From an uncultured Granulosicoccus sp. (lineage in GTDB: Bacteria > Pseudomonadota > Gammaproteobacteria > Granulosicoccales > Granulosicoccaceae), in assembly GCA_947492525.1 (NCBI GenBank), contig CANLNQ010000013.1, forward strand, positions 124,001 to 188,000: a stretch of DNA of 64,000 nt. The letters run 5' to 3'. A program made the position numbers and the translations under genes. Positions 26,860 through 36,100 of this stretch are shown here, piece after piece. The notes below the pieces were generated by a model that saw only the letters and a program-made list of their open reading frames with translations, did not search any database and was not told where the DNA came from. The first letter of the stretch is position 1. Each line of letters starts with the position of its first letter.

Positions 26860-28041
26860 TCAACCGTTGAATGGCTTCAGGTGATATCCACGCAGGCGAG
26901 CCGCAAATTCTTCCAGGGATTCGATCCCCGTTGCCTCGGCCCGCTTGCACCAGTCCTGCAGCGCCTGTAACAGCGCTTCCTGGCTGGCGCCGGCCTTGTG
27001 CCAGATTTCCTGCAACTGATTCTGCAGATCGTAGACGGTATTGAGCGTCTCACTGACAGACAGGGCTGCCGTGACCCGCACGCGAGCCGCTTCGTCGAGC
27101 AGATGGTCCACCTTCAACAGATCCCGCCCCGCCTCTCTCAAGGTGCGACGGTGTTCGACAGAGGCTTTCAGCTCGATGGCATGCGTCGGCTTCACGACCT
27201 TGCGGGCGTAGCTTTCCATGACATGCAACCGACTGGAAATGATGGCCTTGACGGTATCGACGTCCATGACGGTCTTGTCGGCGTCGAACCTGGGGCGCGG
27301 CGCTACTCGACGGATCCTGGCCAGACCCAGAAAACTGAACAGGCGCAGATAGACCCACCCCAGATCCAGCTCCCAGCGGCGCAGGGCAAACCGGGCCGAC
27401 GAGGGATAGGCATGGTGGTTGTTGTGCAACTCTTCACCACAGATGATGGCGGCAATGGGTGTCAGATTGGTGGCTGCATCATCGGTTTCGAAGTTGCGAT
27501 ACCCCCAGAAATGCGCCAGACCATTGATGATCCCGGCAGCGAGGACCGGTACGCAGAGCATCTGAATGGCGAAGACGGCAATGCCGGCCAGACCGAAAAG
27601 CAGGAATTCGGTGACGGCCAAGATGACCACGCCACCCACACCGAACCGGGAGTAGACATTGCGCTCCATCCAGTCGTCGGGGGTACCGAATCCGAACTTG
27701 TCCAGAATCTCCTTGTCGGCCGCCGCTTCCCGATACAGTTCGGCGCCCTCCAGCAAGACCTTCTTGAGCCCGTACACCTGCGGGCTGTGCGGATCTTCAG
27801 GCCCTTCGCAGCGTGCATGATGCTTGCGATGTACCGACACCCACTCCTTCGTGTTCATACCGGTGGTCAGCCACAGCCAGAACCGGAAGAAGTGCTGAAG
27901 TACCGGATGCAGATCAACGGATCGATGCGCCTGACTGCGGTGCAGATAGACCGTGACGGCCAGCAATGTGATGTGGCAACTGATGGCCGTCCACGCTACC
28001 AGCGTCCAGACCGATACATCCCAGAATCCTAATAGAAACAA
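26860..28041 (-). CDS. Acyl-CoA / acyl-lipid delta-9-type desaturase
   Basis: Membrane di-iron desaturase that puts a double bond into fatty acyl chains. With a TTG start at 28041 it is 393 residues, the usual length. Histidine boxes are HRSQAH at about 40, HRKHHA at about 77 and HNNHHAY at about 215, a complete set. Hydrophobic pairs flank them. After about residue 260 there is a helical, charged C-terminal region of 130 residues, as in bacterial DesB-like proteins. TTG 28041 is preceded by AGAGG eight bases upstream; a GTG two codons earlier is possible. The open frame runs further upstream but has no family-like sequence there. Confidence 0.85.
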   Translation of the reverse strand: MFLLGFWDVSVWTLVAWTAISCHITLLAVTVYLHRSQAHRSVDLHPVLQHFFRFWLWLTTGMNTKEWVSVHRKHHARCEGPEDPHSPQVYGLKKVLLEGAELYREAAADKEILDKFGFGTPDDWMERNVYSRFGVGGVVILAVTEFLLFGLAGIAVFAIQMLCVPVLAAGIINGLAHFWGYRNFETDDAATNLTPIAAIICGEELHNNHHAYPSSARFALRRWELDLGWVYLRLFSFLGLARIRRVAPRPRFDADKTVMDVDTVKAIISSRLHVMESYARKVVKPTHAIELKASVEHRRTLREAGRDLLKVDHLLDEAARVRVTAALSVSETLNTVYDLQNQLQEIWHKAGASQEALLQALQDWCKRAEATGIESLEEFAARLRGYHLKPFNG

Positions 28042-28283
28042 ACTCACTACCTCTCGACTATGCAATGTTGCGGACACCTTACACAATCCATTCGTCAATG
28101 GGGTGACGCATCCGGTGAACCTGCCCGAGCCCCTGAGCATTGCCGTTTCTTCAGCATCCAATGGGCAACGAACACCCATCATTCGTGTCACAGAGCACAG
28201 CAATGGCAAAGCGGCATAACTGCTGCAGATGCAAAGCTTGCTCCAACACTCCTCTATACTCTGGCTCCGATCGATCTCAGGAC

Positions 28284-29039
28284 ATGGCTCTGCACACAAG
28301 CGATTCCGAACAGGCTGGCGAGACGCCGCCGACCGACTCCGGCTCTCCCCTGCTGGAGGCTCGCGGTCTGAACCTGCAACATGCAGGTGGCGCGGGTGTC
28401 AGCGACCTATCACTGCAATTGCAGCGTGGCGATATCGTCGGCTTGCTGGGACTCAATGGCGCCGGCAAGTCCACCACCCTGCGACTGCTCTGCGGCGCGC
28501 TGGTTCCGGATTCGGGCAGCGTACACGTCAGCGGTTATTCCCTGGCAGACGCCCCTCTGCAGGCGCGTGCGCGGATCGGCTATCTGCCTGATCAACCTCC
28601 GCTGTACAACGACATGCGGGTGAGCGAGTATCTGACATTGACCGGCCGCATTCGCGGTCTCGATCGACAGCAGACGGCCATTCGCCGGACGCAGATCATC
28701 GATCAGTGTGACCTGGGCGATGTACAGGGCAAGATCATCGGCACACTGTCGAAGGGTTTTCGGCAACGCGTTGGCCTGGCGCAGGCATTGATCCACGAAC
28801 CGGCTGTCGTGCTGCTCGACGAACCTGCCAACGGACTGGACCCGCAGCAGATGGAAGGCATGCGGCAACTGATCGCCGATATCGGCAAGGAGCAGGCCAT
28901 CATCTTCTCCACCCATCTGCTGAACGAGGTCACAGCCACCTGCAACCGCGTCGCCATCATTCACGCAGGCCGCTTGACCAGCGATCGCCCTTACCACGGA
29001 GAAGAACTCGAGACCGTCTTTCAGGAGGCCATCGCATGA
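28284..29039 (+). CDS. ABC transporter ATPase (GldA-like)
   Basis: 251 residues with Walker A (GLNGAGKST), the signature LSKGFRQRVGLAQA and Walker B VVLLDEPANGLDP. It starts a four-gene set with an ABC-2 permease, a GldG-like protein and a DUF4340 protein, the arrangement of Gld-type auxiliary ABC systems. What is moved is not known outside gliding Bacteroidetes. The next gene overlaps by four bases (ATGA). Start at the Met before ALHTSDSE is preferred over upstream ATGs that lie in unconserved sequence. Confidence 0.88.
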   Translation: MALHTSDSEQAGETPPTDSGSPLLEARGLNLQHAGGAGVSDLSLQLQRGDIVGLLGLNGAGKSTTLRLLCGALVPDSGSVHVSGYSLADAPLQARARIGYLPDQPPLYNDMRVSEYLTLTGRIRGLDRQQTAIRRTQIIDQCDLGDVQGKIIGTLSKGFRQRVGLAQALIHEPAVVLLDEPANGLDPQQMEGMRQLIADIGKEQAIIFSTHLLNEVTATCNRVAIIHAGRLTSDRPYHGEELETVFQEAIA

Positions 29040-29791
29040 TCAGCATCATTGCGCGTCATGAAGGGCTCAGCCTGCTGCGCAGCATGCAGGTATGGATCAT
29101 CATGGCCTTGCTGGCGGGTCTGTTCGGCTTCCAGTTTCTCAAACAGCTCGAGGTGTTTCTCTCCGTACAGGCGCGGCTGGCGCTGCAGGATCATCCGGTA
29201 GGCCTGACAGGTTTCATGAGCGTACGCTACCTCGAACCACTGGCGTTGGCCTTTACATTGATCGCGCCCTTGTTCGCGATGCGCAGCTTCAGTGATGAAT
29301 TCCGTTTGCAGACCTATGCGCTGTGGCAGTCCTCGCCGGTCAGCGCAGTCTCGCTGACCCTGGGCAAATTTCTGGGTGTTTTCCTGATCCTGCTGCTGAA
29401 CGTGGTACTGGCCATCGCTTTGCTGGGCGCAATGCAACTGCTGATAGCGATCGACTGGCCACTGCTGCTGTCGGCAGGTGTCGGACTGTCCCTGTGCACG
29501 GCGGCCTGCGCCGCCTGTGGTCTGTACTTCTCGTCTCTGACCCGACACTCCCTGATCGCCATCATGGCAAGCCTTGCCCTGTTGTTCATCTCATGGATGC
29601 TTGGCAGTATCGGCAGCGGCGCCCTCCCTCTGCAGGGTTTGGCCGAATTCTCCATCGCCACGCATCTGCACGGTTTCTTCCAGGGGTATGTGCAGACCCG
29701 TGACATTGCCTTCTTTGTACTGATGACACTGCTGTTTCTGGGCCTGACCATCATCCGTCTGGACTCGCTCCGGCAGAAGGGACATTCGTGA
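29036..29791 (+). CDS. ABC-2 type permease (GldF-like)
   Basis: 251 residues and about six membrane segments, in the ABC-2 permease style. Landmarks: a first hydrophobic helix near residue 20, PLFAMRSFSDEFR with the typical RSFSDE motif at about 82, and a C-terminal membrane segment (FFVLMTLLFLGLTIIRL). It should pair with the preceding ATPase. Overlaps on both sides (ATGA upstream, GTGA downstream) show tight coupling. Confidence 0.85.
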   Translation: MISIIARHEGLSLLRSMQVWIIMALLAGLFGFQFLKQLEVFLSVQARLALQDHPVGLTGFMSVRYLEPLALAFTLIAPLFAMRSFSDEFRLQTYALWQSSPVSAVSLTLGKFLGVFLILLLNVVLAIALLGAMQLLIAIDWPLLLSAGVGLSLCTAACAACGLYFSSLTRHSLIAIMASLALLFISWMLGSIGSGALPLQGLAEFSIATHLHGFFQGYVQTRDIAFFVLMTLLFLGLTIIRLDSLRQKGHS

Positions 29792-31119
29792 ACGCCTCCA
29801 GAGTACATATGGCACTGGCGCTGCTGCTGCTGTGCATCGTGCTTGCCCTGGGGTGGCTGAGCCAGCGCTTCAGCACCGCGGTGGACGTCACCGCCAACGA
29901 GCGACACAGTCTTGCACCTGCAACCCTGGACATCCTGCAATCGCTGGACAAACCGGTGGAACTGATCGCCGTGCTCGGACCCGATCCGGCACAACAGACC
30001 GGCGTAGAGGCGCTGGTATCGCGCTTTCAGTCCATCAAGCCCGATCTGCAACTGCGCTTCATCAACCCTGAAACCGACCCGGCGACAGCTCGCGCCCTGG
30101 ATGCCGCGCCCGGTGGTGAACTCATCCTGCGCACGGCCGGACGAGAACAACGTTTGCAGACACTCTCCGAACGCACCCTGGTCGACAGCCTGCGCCTGCT
30201 CAATCGCGAGGGCGAGCGCGATATCGTTTTCATCACCGGGCACGAGGAACGCAGCCCCACACGCGGTGACAATGATGGCTGGAGCCGCATGGCCGCCGAT
30301 CTCGAGGCCATCGGCCTGGTCAGCCGGGAAGTGAGTCTGGTCAGTCAGCCGAGACTGTCCGAGGACATCGACCTGGTGGTCCTCGCCGCTCCCAGACGCC
30401 CCTATTTTCCCGGGGAAATTGCCAGCATCAACGACTATCTGTTGCGCGGCGGCAACCTGCTGTGGCTCAGTGAAGTCGCCAATGATGCCCCTGCGGGTCC
30501 CGGCTTGCAATTACTGGCAGATCAACTGGGTGTGGATACACTGCCCGGCAGAGTGATCGACACCGACAGCCAGGCACTCAATGCCCAGTCGCCAGACTTT
30601 GTGCTGCTGGACCGTTTCCCTGCCCACCCGGTCACCGACAGATTGAGCAGCCCCCTTCTTCTGCCGCAGGCATCGGCCCTGTCAGTGACACCACTGGCCG
30701 GACAGGAAACTCTGCCATTGCTGCAGACCCCTGCAACCAGCTGGACCGAGACCGGCGCACTCTCCGGCGCGATCCAGTTCGATGAAGGCTCCGCGGAAGT
30801 GGCCGGCCCACTGCTGCTGGGCGTGAGCATCGAGCGCCCGCGTGCTCAGGGCACGCAGCGTATCGCCGTTCTGGGCGATGCCGATTTCGCGGCTTCTCGG
30901 TTTCTGGACAATGGTGGCAACAAGGCGTTTACCGAATCATTGATTCTGTGGCTCACCGGGGAGGCGGACGCGCTTGAATTCGTCACTCACAAGGCCCCGG
31001 ACAGTGAATTGCAACTGGACAACCGCAGCATCATCGTGATCAGTGCGCTCTACCTCGCCGGACTGCCTGCCCTGCTGCTGCTGATCGCCCTGGTAGTTCG
31101 GTGGCGCCGACGCAAGTGA
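29788..31119 (+). CDS. GldG-like ABC system component
   Basis: 443 residues: an N-terminal membrane helix, a large periplasmic region, and a C-terminal membrane helix ending in a basic tail (VVRWRRRK). The periplasmic part has ABC_transp_aux-type text: NERHSLAPATLDILQSLDKPVE, FITGHEERSP, LRGGNLLWLSE and IAVLGDADFAASRF. These proteins lie next to GldA/F-type transporters; their role is unclear. It starts with GTG overlapping the permease stop. Confidence 0.85.
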   Translation: MNASRVHMALALLLLCIVLALGWLSQRFSTAVDVTANERHSLAPATLDILQSLDKPVELIAVLGPDPAQQTGVEALVSRFQSIKPDLQLRFINPETDPATARALDAAPGGELILRTAGREQRLQTLSERTLVDSLRLLNREGERDIVFITGHEERSPTRGDNDGWSRMAADLEAIGLVSREVSLVSQPRLSEDIDLVVLAAPRRPYFPGEIASINDYLLRGGNLLWLSEVANDAPAGPGLQLLADQLGVDTLPGRVIDTDSQALNAQSPDFVLLDRFPAHPVTDRLSSPLLLPQASALSVTPLAGQETLPLLQTPATSWTETGALSGAIQFDEGSAEVAGPLLLGVSIERPRAQGTQRIAVLGDADFAASRFLDNGGNKAFTESLILWLTGEADALEFVTHKAPDSELQLDNRSIIVISALYLAGLPALLLLIALVVRWRRRK

Positions 31120-31130
31120 TAGAGTAGGAA

Positions 31131-31155
31131 GCCTGCCCCGCGCTGTGGGGTAGGC
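31131..31155 (+). terminator. Hairpin between the GldG-like and DUF4340 genes
   Basis: Nine-base arms (GCCTGCCCC / GGGGTAGGC, one wobble pair) around a seven-base loop; no T-tract. It may reduce or stabilise downstream transcript rather than end it. Confidence 0.4.
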
Positions 31156-31198
31156 TGACAGCACCCCTCGATAACATCCCATTCATGCAGGAGCTGCG

Positions 31199-32002
31199 TT
31201 GACACATTCGCAGAAGATCCAACGCCTGGTAGTGGCCGGCTGTGTACTGCTGGCCCTGCTCACCGGCATCATTGCGCTCGTCTGGTGGACCGACCAGCGC
31301 CGGTCGCCATCCGCGCGCCCGGCGACCATCCACAGTCTGCGCATCGAGCGGCCGGGTTTTGTGGACATCACGCTACGCAAGCAGGCGGACGAACAATGGC
31401 ACATCGAAGAACCCTGTGAGCTGCAGACCAACAGCCAGCGATTGCAACCCTTGCTGGACGCACTGACACCGTCGGCACACAGCTATGCCAGCACGGATGT
31501 GGATCTCGAGGCCGCCGGCCTGATCAGGCCCGAAGCGCTGATCTTCGTCGACGAACAACGACTTGCGCTCGGTGCCAGCGATCTCTCTGGCGAGCGACGC
31601 TATCTGCAGCGCGGAGATCGAGTGGAATTCGTACCCGAGTGGATCCTGTCCCTGCTCAATGGCGGCTTGTCGGCAATTGCCGTCGCGGATGTCTTCCCGC
31701 AGGGGCTGGATGCGCTGCGCGCAGCACCGCCGCAGACGGATGGAGATACCGGAAAGGAAGAGGATGTCAGCGACGAATCACTGCAGCGCTGGAGAACACT
31801 CAGCGCCCAGCAGATCGTCAGCTGGCCATTGAACGAGGTGGAAGAGCCGATCGCCACGCGCCAGTGGCTGGCCGATATCGCCGGGCAGCAAACCGGCCTG
31901 ACACTTCAAGATTTCCAGCGCTTCATTGCCTTGCGCTTTGAGAATGCCGGATGCGCCTACATATTGCCTCGGTCCTCGTTACCTGACAGTGTCTTTCCCT
32001 GA
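31199..32002 (+). CDS. DUF4340-like protein of the Gld-type ABC set
   Basis: 267 residues with one N-terminal membrane helix (VVAGCVLLALLTGIIALVWW) and a periplasmic domain with DUF4340-like features: SLRIERPGFVDITLRKQADEQW early, then LGASDLSGERRYLQRGD. DUF4340 proteins usually follow GldG-like genes, as here. It starts with TTG, supported by AGGAG six bases upstream. Its TGA overlaps the ATG of mutM (TGATG). Confidence 0.75.
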   Translation: MTHSQKIQRLVVAGCVLLALLTGIIALVWWTDQRRSPSARPATIHSLRIERPGFVDITLRKQADEQWHIEEPCELQTNSQRLQPLLDALTPSAHSYASTDVDLEAAGLIRPEALIFVDEQRLALGASDLSGERRYLQRGDRVEFVPEWILSLLNGGLSAIAVADVFPQGLDALRAAPPQTDGDTGKEEDVSDESLQRWRTLSAQQIVSWPLNEVEEPIATRQWLADIAGQQTGLTLQDFQRFIALRFENAGCAYILPRSSLPDSVFP

Positions 32003-32814
32003 TGCCTGAACTCCCGGAAGTCGAAACCACACGCCGCGGCATTCTGCCTCATCTGGTAGGCAAGACGGTGCGACAGGTGACGGTGCACAACCCCAATCTG
32101 CGCTGGCCGGTACCGCAGGCAATCCAGGCCCTGCAGGGCGCCACGGTCGAGTCAGTGACGCGTCGTGGCAAGTATCTGCTGGTGGATGTGCCGGCGGGAA
32201 CCGCCATCGTGCACCTGGGCATGTCTGGCAGTCTGCGCATCTGTTCGCCGGAAGAACACAGACGCAAGCATGATCACATTGAGCTGGAACTGGCCTCGGG
32301 TTCCATCCTGCGCTTTCACGATCCACGTCGCTTCGGCTGCTTTCTGTGGCAGAACGCCGGCGAAGCCACCCACGCCTTGCTGGCCGACCTGGGGCCGGAA
32401 CCGCTGTCGAGCGATTTCGATGGCCAGTATCTGTATGACCTGTCACGCAAGCGACAGGTAAGCATCAAGAACCTGATCATGAACAGCAAGGTGGTGGTGG
32501 GTGTGGGTAATATCTACGCCAGCGAATCGCTGTTCATGGCCGGTATTCGGCCGGGACGTGCCGCGCAGCGCATCACGCGCCGCGAGGCCGATGCACTGGT
32601 GGACGCCATCAAGCAGGTTCTGCTGCGCTCCATCAAACAAGGGGGCACCACCTTGCGCGATTTCATCAACAGTGATGGCAATCCCGGGTATTTTGCGCAA
32701 TCACTCAATGTCTATGGTCGCACTGGCGAGGCCTGTCACCATTGCCAGTCACCGATCAAGCACCAGGTGCACGCTCAACGGGCCAGCTTCTACTGCAGCC
32801 AGTGTCAGAAGTGA
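32002..32814 (+). CDS. mutM: Formamidopyrimidine-DNA glycosylase
   Basis: Removes 8-oxoguanine and formamidopyrimidines and cuts at the abasic site in base-excision repair. 270 residues, standard. The catalytic N-terminus PELPEVETTRRG is intact, with Pro after Met as nucleophile. HLGMSGSLR, HDHIELEL, DPRRFGCF and the helix-two-turn-helix region VGVGNIYASESLF follow. The C-terminal zinc finger has all four Cys (CHHC ... CSQC). Translation is coupled to the previous gene. Confidence 0.97.
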   Translation: MPELPEVETTRRGILPHLVGKTVRQVTVHNPNLRWPVPQAIQALQGATVESVTRRGKYLLVDVPAGTAIVHLGMSGSLRICSPEEHRRKHDHIELELASGSILRFHDPRRFGCFLWQNAGEATHALLADLGPEPLSSDFDGQYLYDLSRKRQVSIKNLIMNSKVVVGVGNIYASESLFMAGIRPGRAAQRITRREADALVDAIKQVLLRSIKQGGTTLRDFINSDGNPGYFAQSLNVYGRTGEACHHCQSPIKHQVHAQRASFYCSQCQK

Positions 32815-32902
32815 GTGAGGCAAGGGTGGGAATGGTGCGGCGAGCTTCAGGAACAAGGAAGGCGTTGGATAGAGCTCAGCCCTTGCAGTAAAGCGACGTT
32901 CG

Positions 32903-33247
32903 TCAGTCGCAACAGGCCAGGCGTTCGGGGCGCTCTCCCATGGAACGCAGATTGGCCTGACACTGATCCAGACAGGATGGATTCCCGTCCAGTGTCGCGT
33001 CCAGCACACCATGCACCCACCCCGGCAATTCGTCGTGCAAGCGATAGAAGTTCCACAACCCCTGCTTGCGGTCCTGCAGCAGTGAACAGGATCTGAGCTG
33101 AGCCAGATGCCGCGAGACCTTGGGCTGACTCAACTGCAGGGATTCCGTGAGCTCGCACACACACAGCTCACCTTCGCGGCAAATGAGCAGCAGACACAAC
33201 AGCCGTGTTTCATCACTCAGGCATTTGAACACGCTTGTCGGTGTCAT
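32903..33247 (-). CDS. arsR: ArsR-family metalloregulator
   Basis: 114-residue winged-helix repressor, with KCLSDETRLLCLLLI at the start and the recognition region QPKVSRHLAQLRS. ELCVCELTE carries the classic Cys-Val-Cys of arsenite-sensing ArsR proteins; further Cys pairs lie near the end (LACCD and CLDQC). It is divergent from gapdh-arsJ with an operator-like palindrome between them. Expected to repress that operon until arsenite binds. Confidence 0.92.
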   Translation of the reverse strand: MTPTSVFKCLSDETRLLCLLLICREGELCVCELTESLQLSQPKVSRHLAQLRSCSLLQDRKQGLWNFYRLHDELPGWVHGVLDATLDGNPSCLDQCQANLRSMGERPERLACCD

Positions 33248-33397
33248 TGATCGATTCCTCCCCGCTGCAGCCTGACCGGCATTCTGTAAGTTACTAGTGT
33301 AGCGGCACTCCCTGCCCCCGATGCGCTTTTCCCGTGTCAGTGTCGAATCTGTAGGTGTATATGCCTCACCGGTATCGGCCTGGCCCCCGCACAGCCC

Positions 33398-33425
33398 TTG
33401 TCATCAAACTTTCATTTGATAAATA
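33398..33425 (+). promoter_or_regulatory. Promoter of gapdh-arsJ
   Basis: TTGTCA and TAAATA separated by 16 bases, about 85 bases before the gapdh start. The -10 end overlaps the operator palindrome. Confidence 0.55.
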
Positions 33426-33442
33426 TACGGATCGACGTATAT
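33423..33442. promoter_or_regulatory. Probable ArsR operator
   Basis: Seven-base perfect inverted repeat ATATACG / CGTATAT with a six-base centre, overlapping the -10 region of the arsenate operon. Size and AT-rich arms fit ArsR/SmtB sites. Confidence 0.65.
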
Positions 33443-33510
33443 AGTTGCCTATTCAGACTTGTAGCAGACAAGCTCCTGCACCCACCTTCCGGCATCTGAC
33501 AGGTATATTC

Positions 33511-34521
33511 ATGGGCATACGACTGGGCATCAACGGGTTCGGCAGAATCGGCAGACTGGCTTTTCGCATTGCCAGTCAGAGACCGGATATCGACATCATA
33601 CGCGTCAATGATCCCGCCGCCGATGCGGCGACGCTGGCGCACCTGCTGCAATTCGATTCGGTACATGGCAGCTGGGATCGCCAGGTAGGCACAGAAGGTG
33701 AAGACATGATCGTCGAGGGCTCTCGCACCGCCTGCACTCGCCATACGGCGCTGTCAGACACGCCCTGGTCGGAGTGTGATGTGGTCATTGAAGCCTCGGG
33801 CACGCTGCGCACAAGCGAAAAACTGCAAGGCTATCTCGACCAGGACGTCAAACGCGTGGTTGTCACGGCCCCGGTGAAGGAGGACGCCGTGCTGAATGTT
33901 GTCATGGGCGTCAACCACCAGCTCTATGATGCTGCCAGACACCGCATCGTGACCGCCGCCTCCTGTACCACCAACAGCCTGGCGCCAGTGGTCAAGGTGC
34001 TGCATGAGCATATCGGTATCGAGCAGGGTTCCATTACCACGATTCACGATCTGACCAATACGCAGACCATTCTCGATGCACCCCACAAGGACCTGCGACG
34101 GGCCCGTGCCTGCGGTATGAGCCTGATACCCACCACGACCGGATCGGCAACGGCCATCACGCAGATCTTCCCCGAGCTCAAGGGTCGATTGAATGGTCAT
34201 GCCGTTCGCGTACCGCTGGCCAATGCCTCACTGACCGACTTTGTCTTCGATGCCAGTCGCAAGACCAGTGTCGAAGAGGTCAACAATCTGCTTCGGCAGG
34301 CAGCCGAAAACGAGCTTGCCGGTATTCTGGGATTCGAGGAACGCCCGCTGGTCTCCATAGACTACAAGAGCGACCCTCGCTCCAGCATCATCGATGCCTT
34401 GTCGACCATGGTGGTCAACGACACGCATGTGAAGATCTACGCCTGGTATGACAACGAATTCGGCTATGCCAACCGAACGGTGGAACTGGCTGAGATGGTT
34501 GCACGACTTGACCAGCACTGA
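33511..34521 (+). CDS. gapdh: Arsenate-linked glyceraldehyde-3-phosphate dehydrogenase
   Basis: 336 residues, type I GAPDH: Rossmann start [17 protein letters not shown], active-site [11 protein letters not shown], and [17 protein letters not shown] near the end. In ars operons with arsJ, this enzyme is known to add arsenate to glyceraldehyde 3-phosphate, making unstable 1-arseno-3-phosphoglycerate that ArsJ exports. Its position between arsR and arsJ supports that role instead of, or besides, glycolysis. An ATG 22 codons upstream is in-frame but overlaps the operator region and is unlikely. Confidence 0.93.
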   Translation: MGIRLGINGFGRIGRLAFRIASQRPDIDIIRVNDPAADAATLAHLLQFDSVHGSWDRQVGTEGEDMIVEGSRTACTRHTALSDTPWSECDVVIEASGTLRTSEKLQGYLDQDVKRVVVTAPVKEDAVLNVVMGVNHQLYDAARHRIVTAASCTTNSLAPVVKVLHEHIGIEQGSITTIHDLTNTQTILDAPHKDLRRARACGMSLIPTTTGSATAITQIFPELKGRLNGHAVRVPLANASLTDFVFDASRKTSVEEVNNLLRQAAENELAGILGFEERPLVSIDYKSDPRSSIIDALSTMVVNDTHVKIYAWYDNEFGYANRTVELAEMVARLDQH

Positions 34522-34535
34522 GGCGAGCCGCGAAC

Positions 34536-35774
34536 ATGCAATCCTGGAAGCAACTGCCTGAGTCGATCCGCCAGTACATCATCGTCACGGGTAACTACTG
34601 GGCGTTCACCCTGACCGATGGCGCACTGCGCATGCTCGTGGTGCTGCACTTCCACGATCTGGGCTATTCTCCGCTACAGATAGCCATGCTGTTCCTGTTC
34701 TACGAGATCTTCGGCGTCGTCACCAACCTCATTGGCGGCTGGCTGGGTGCCAGGCTGGGCCTCAACAGAACCATGAACATCGGTCTGGGTCTGCAGATAA
34801 TTGCCCTGTCGATGCTTCTGGTTCCGGCCAGTGCACTGAGTGTCGTCTGGGTCATGGCCGCGCAGGCGCTGTCGGGGATTGCCAAGGATCTGAACAAGAT
34901 GAGCGCAAAGAGCGCCATCAAGCTGCTGGTGCCGGATCAGGATCATGGTCGTCTGTATACCTGGGTCGCGCTGCTTACCGGATCGAAAAACACCCTGAAG
35001 GGCATCGGTTTCTTTCTTGGCGGCGGCCTGTTGAGCCTTGTGGGCTTTCGCGGTGCCATGTTGCTCATGGCTGCCGCGCTGACGCTTGTCTGGCTGTTCA
35101 GTCTGATGACATTGGGCCGGGATCTGGGCAAAGCGCGTGACAAACCGCCGTTCACCGCCATTCTGTCCAAGAGCCGGACCATCAACATCCTGTCCGCTGC
35201 GCGCCTGTTCCTGTTCGGTGCCCGGGATGTCTGGTTCGTGGTTGCGCTGCCGGTCTATCTGAGCATGTCACTGGGATGGGATCACTGGACAGTTGGCGGC
35301 TACCTGGCCCTCTGGGTCATCGGTTATGGGCTGGTGCAGACCCTGGCACCTCGGCTGACCGGGCGATCCTCCGCAGAGCGCGCTGACGGACAGGCACCTT
35401 TTCTCTGGGCAGCACTACTGGCCGTGGTGCCTGCCGGAATTGCGCTATCGCTGGCGGCAGACTTTCATGTAGCAGCCACCTTGACGCTCGGTCTGCTCGT
35501 CTTCGGCGTGCTGTTTGCCATCAATTCATCCTTGCACAGCTTTTTGATCGTCAAGAGCGCCAAGCGCGACGAAGTGTCGCTGGATGTCGGCTTCTACTAC
35601 ATGGCCAATGCCATGGGCCGTCTGATCGGCACCGTGCTGTCAGGCTGGTTGTATCAGCACAGCGGACTGACTGCCTGCCTCTGGGTGTCGGCCTTGTTCA
35701 TCGCGCTCTCTGCCGTCATCGTCTCCAGACTGGACCCGATCAAAGTGCCCGGGAACGTCGCCGGCACTTCCTGA
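34536..35774 (+). CDS. arsJ: Organoarsenical efflux MFS transporter ArsJ
   Basis: 412 residues, about twelve membrane segments. The N-terminal SIRQYIIVTGNYWAFTLTDGA and LVVLHFHDLGYSPLQIA stretches are characteristic of ArsJ. It should export 1-arseno-3-phosphoglycerate made by the adjacent GAPDH; outside the cell that compound breaks down to arsenate, giving a net arsenate efflux route. The gene follows gapdh by 14 bases, one operon. Confidence 0.92.
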   Translation: MQSWKQLPESIRQYIIVTGNYWAFTLTDGALRMLVVLHFHDLGYSPLQIAMLFLFYEIFGVVTNLIGGWLGARLGLNRTMNIGLGLQIIALSMLLVPASALSVVWVMAAQALSGIAKDLNKMSAKSAIKLLVPDQDHGRLYTWVALLTGSKNTLKGIGFFLGGGLLSLVGFRGAMLLMAAALTLVWLFSLMTLGRDLGKARDKPPFTAILSKSRTINILSAARLFLFGARDVWFVVALPVYLSMSLGWDHWTVGGYLALWVIGYGLVQTLAPRLTGRSSAERADGQAPFLWAALLAVVPAGIALSLAADFHVAATLTLGLLVFGVLFAINSSLHSFLIVKSAKRDEVSLDVGFYYMANAMGRLIGTVLSGWLYQHSGLTACLWVSALFIALSAVIVSRLDPIKVPGNVAGTS

Positions 35775-35849
35775 GTTGCACTATTCGTTTCGCCCCATCC
35801 GCCGGCATCCACAAGGGCTGATGCCAGGGCTGCTCTGCGCAGACGCAGA

Positions 35850-36038
35850 CGCTGGAACGCTGGAACGCTGGAACGTAGAAACGCAGAAACGCAGAAACGC
35901 AGAAACGCAGAAACGCAGAAACGCAGATACGCAGAAACGCAGAAACGCAGAAACGCAGAAACGCAGAAACGCAGATACGCAGATACGCAGATACGCAGAT
36001 ACGCAGATACGCAGATACGCAGAAACGCAGAAACGCAG
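35850..36038. repeat. 8-bp tandem repeat array (CAGAAACG / CAGATACG)
   Basis: About 23 copies of an octamer. The first three are GCTGGAAC-type, then mostly CAGAAACG with CAGATACG variants, including a block of six consecutive T variants. It fills most of the gap between arsJ (ends 35774) and the MFS gene (starts 36101). Outside the repeat this 326-base gap contains nothing else I can name; the MFS promoter should lie within or after it. Confidence 0.95.
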
Positions 36039-36100
36039 GCCGGTGACAAGGGTACGCTACAATCAAGACGCCTCCCCTCCCGTTTCGATAGACACTTCAG

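Noticed and set aside
33289-33297. Third copy of the TACACTAG-containing repeat
   Set aside because: Only an eight- or nine-base match (TACTAGTGTA, inverted) without the rest of the 25-bp unit; chance is likely.
35654-36066. Open frames with FLRFCVSA-type peptide repeats over the octamer array
   Set aside because: An 8-bp repeat stays open in all three frames of a strand by chance; the peptides are products of the repeat, not a gene.
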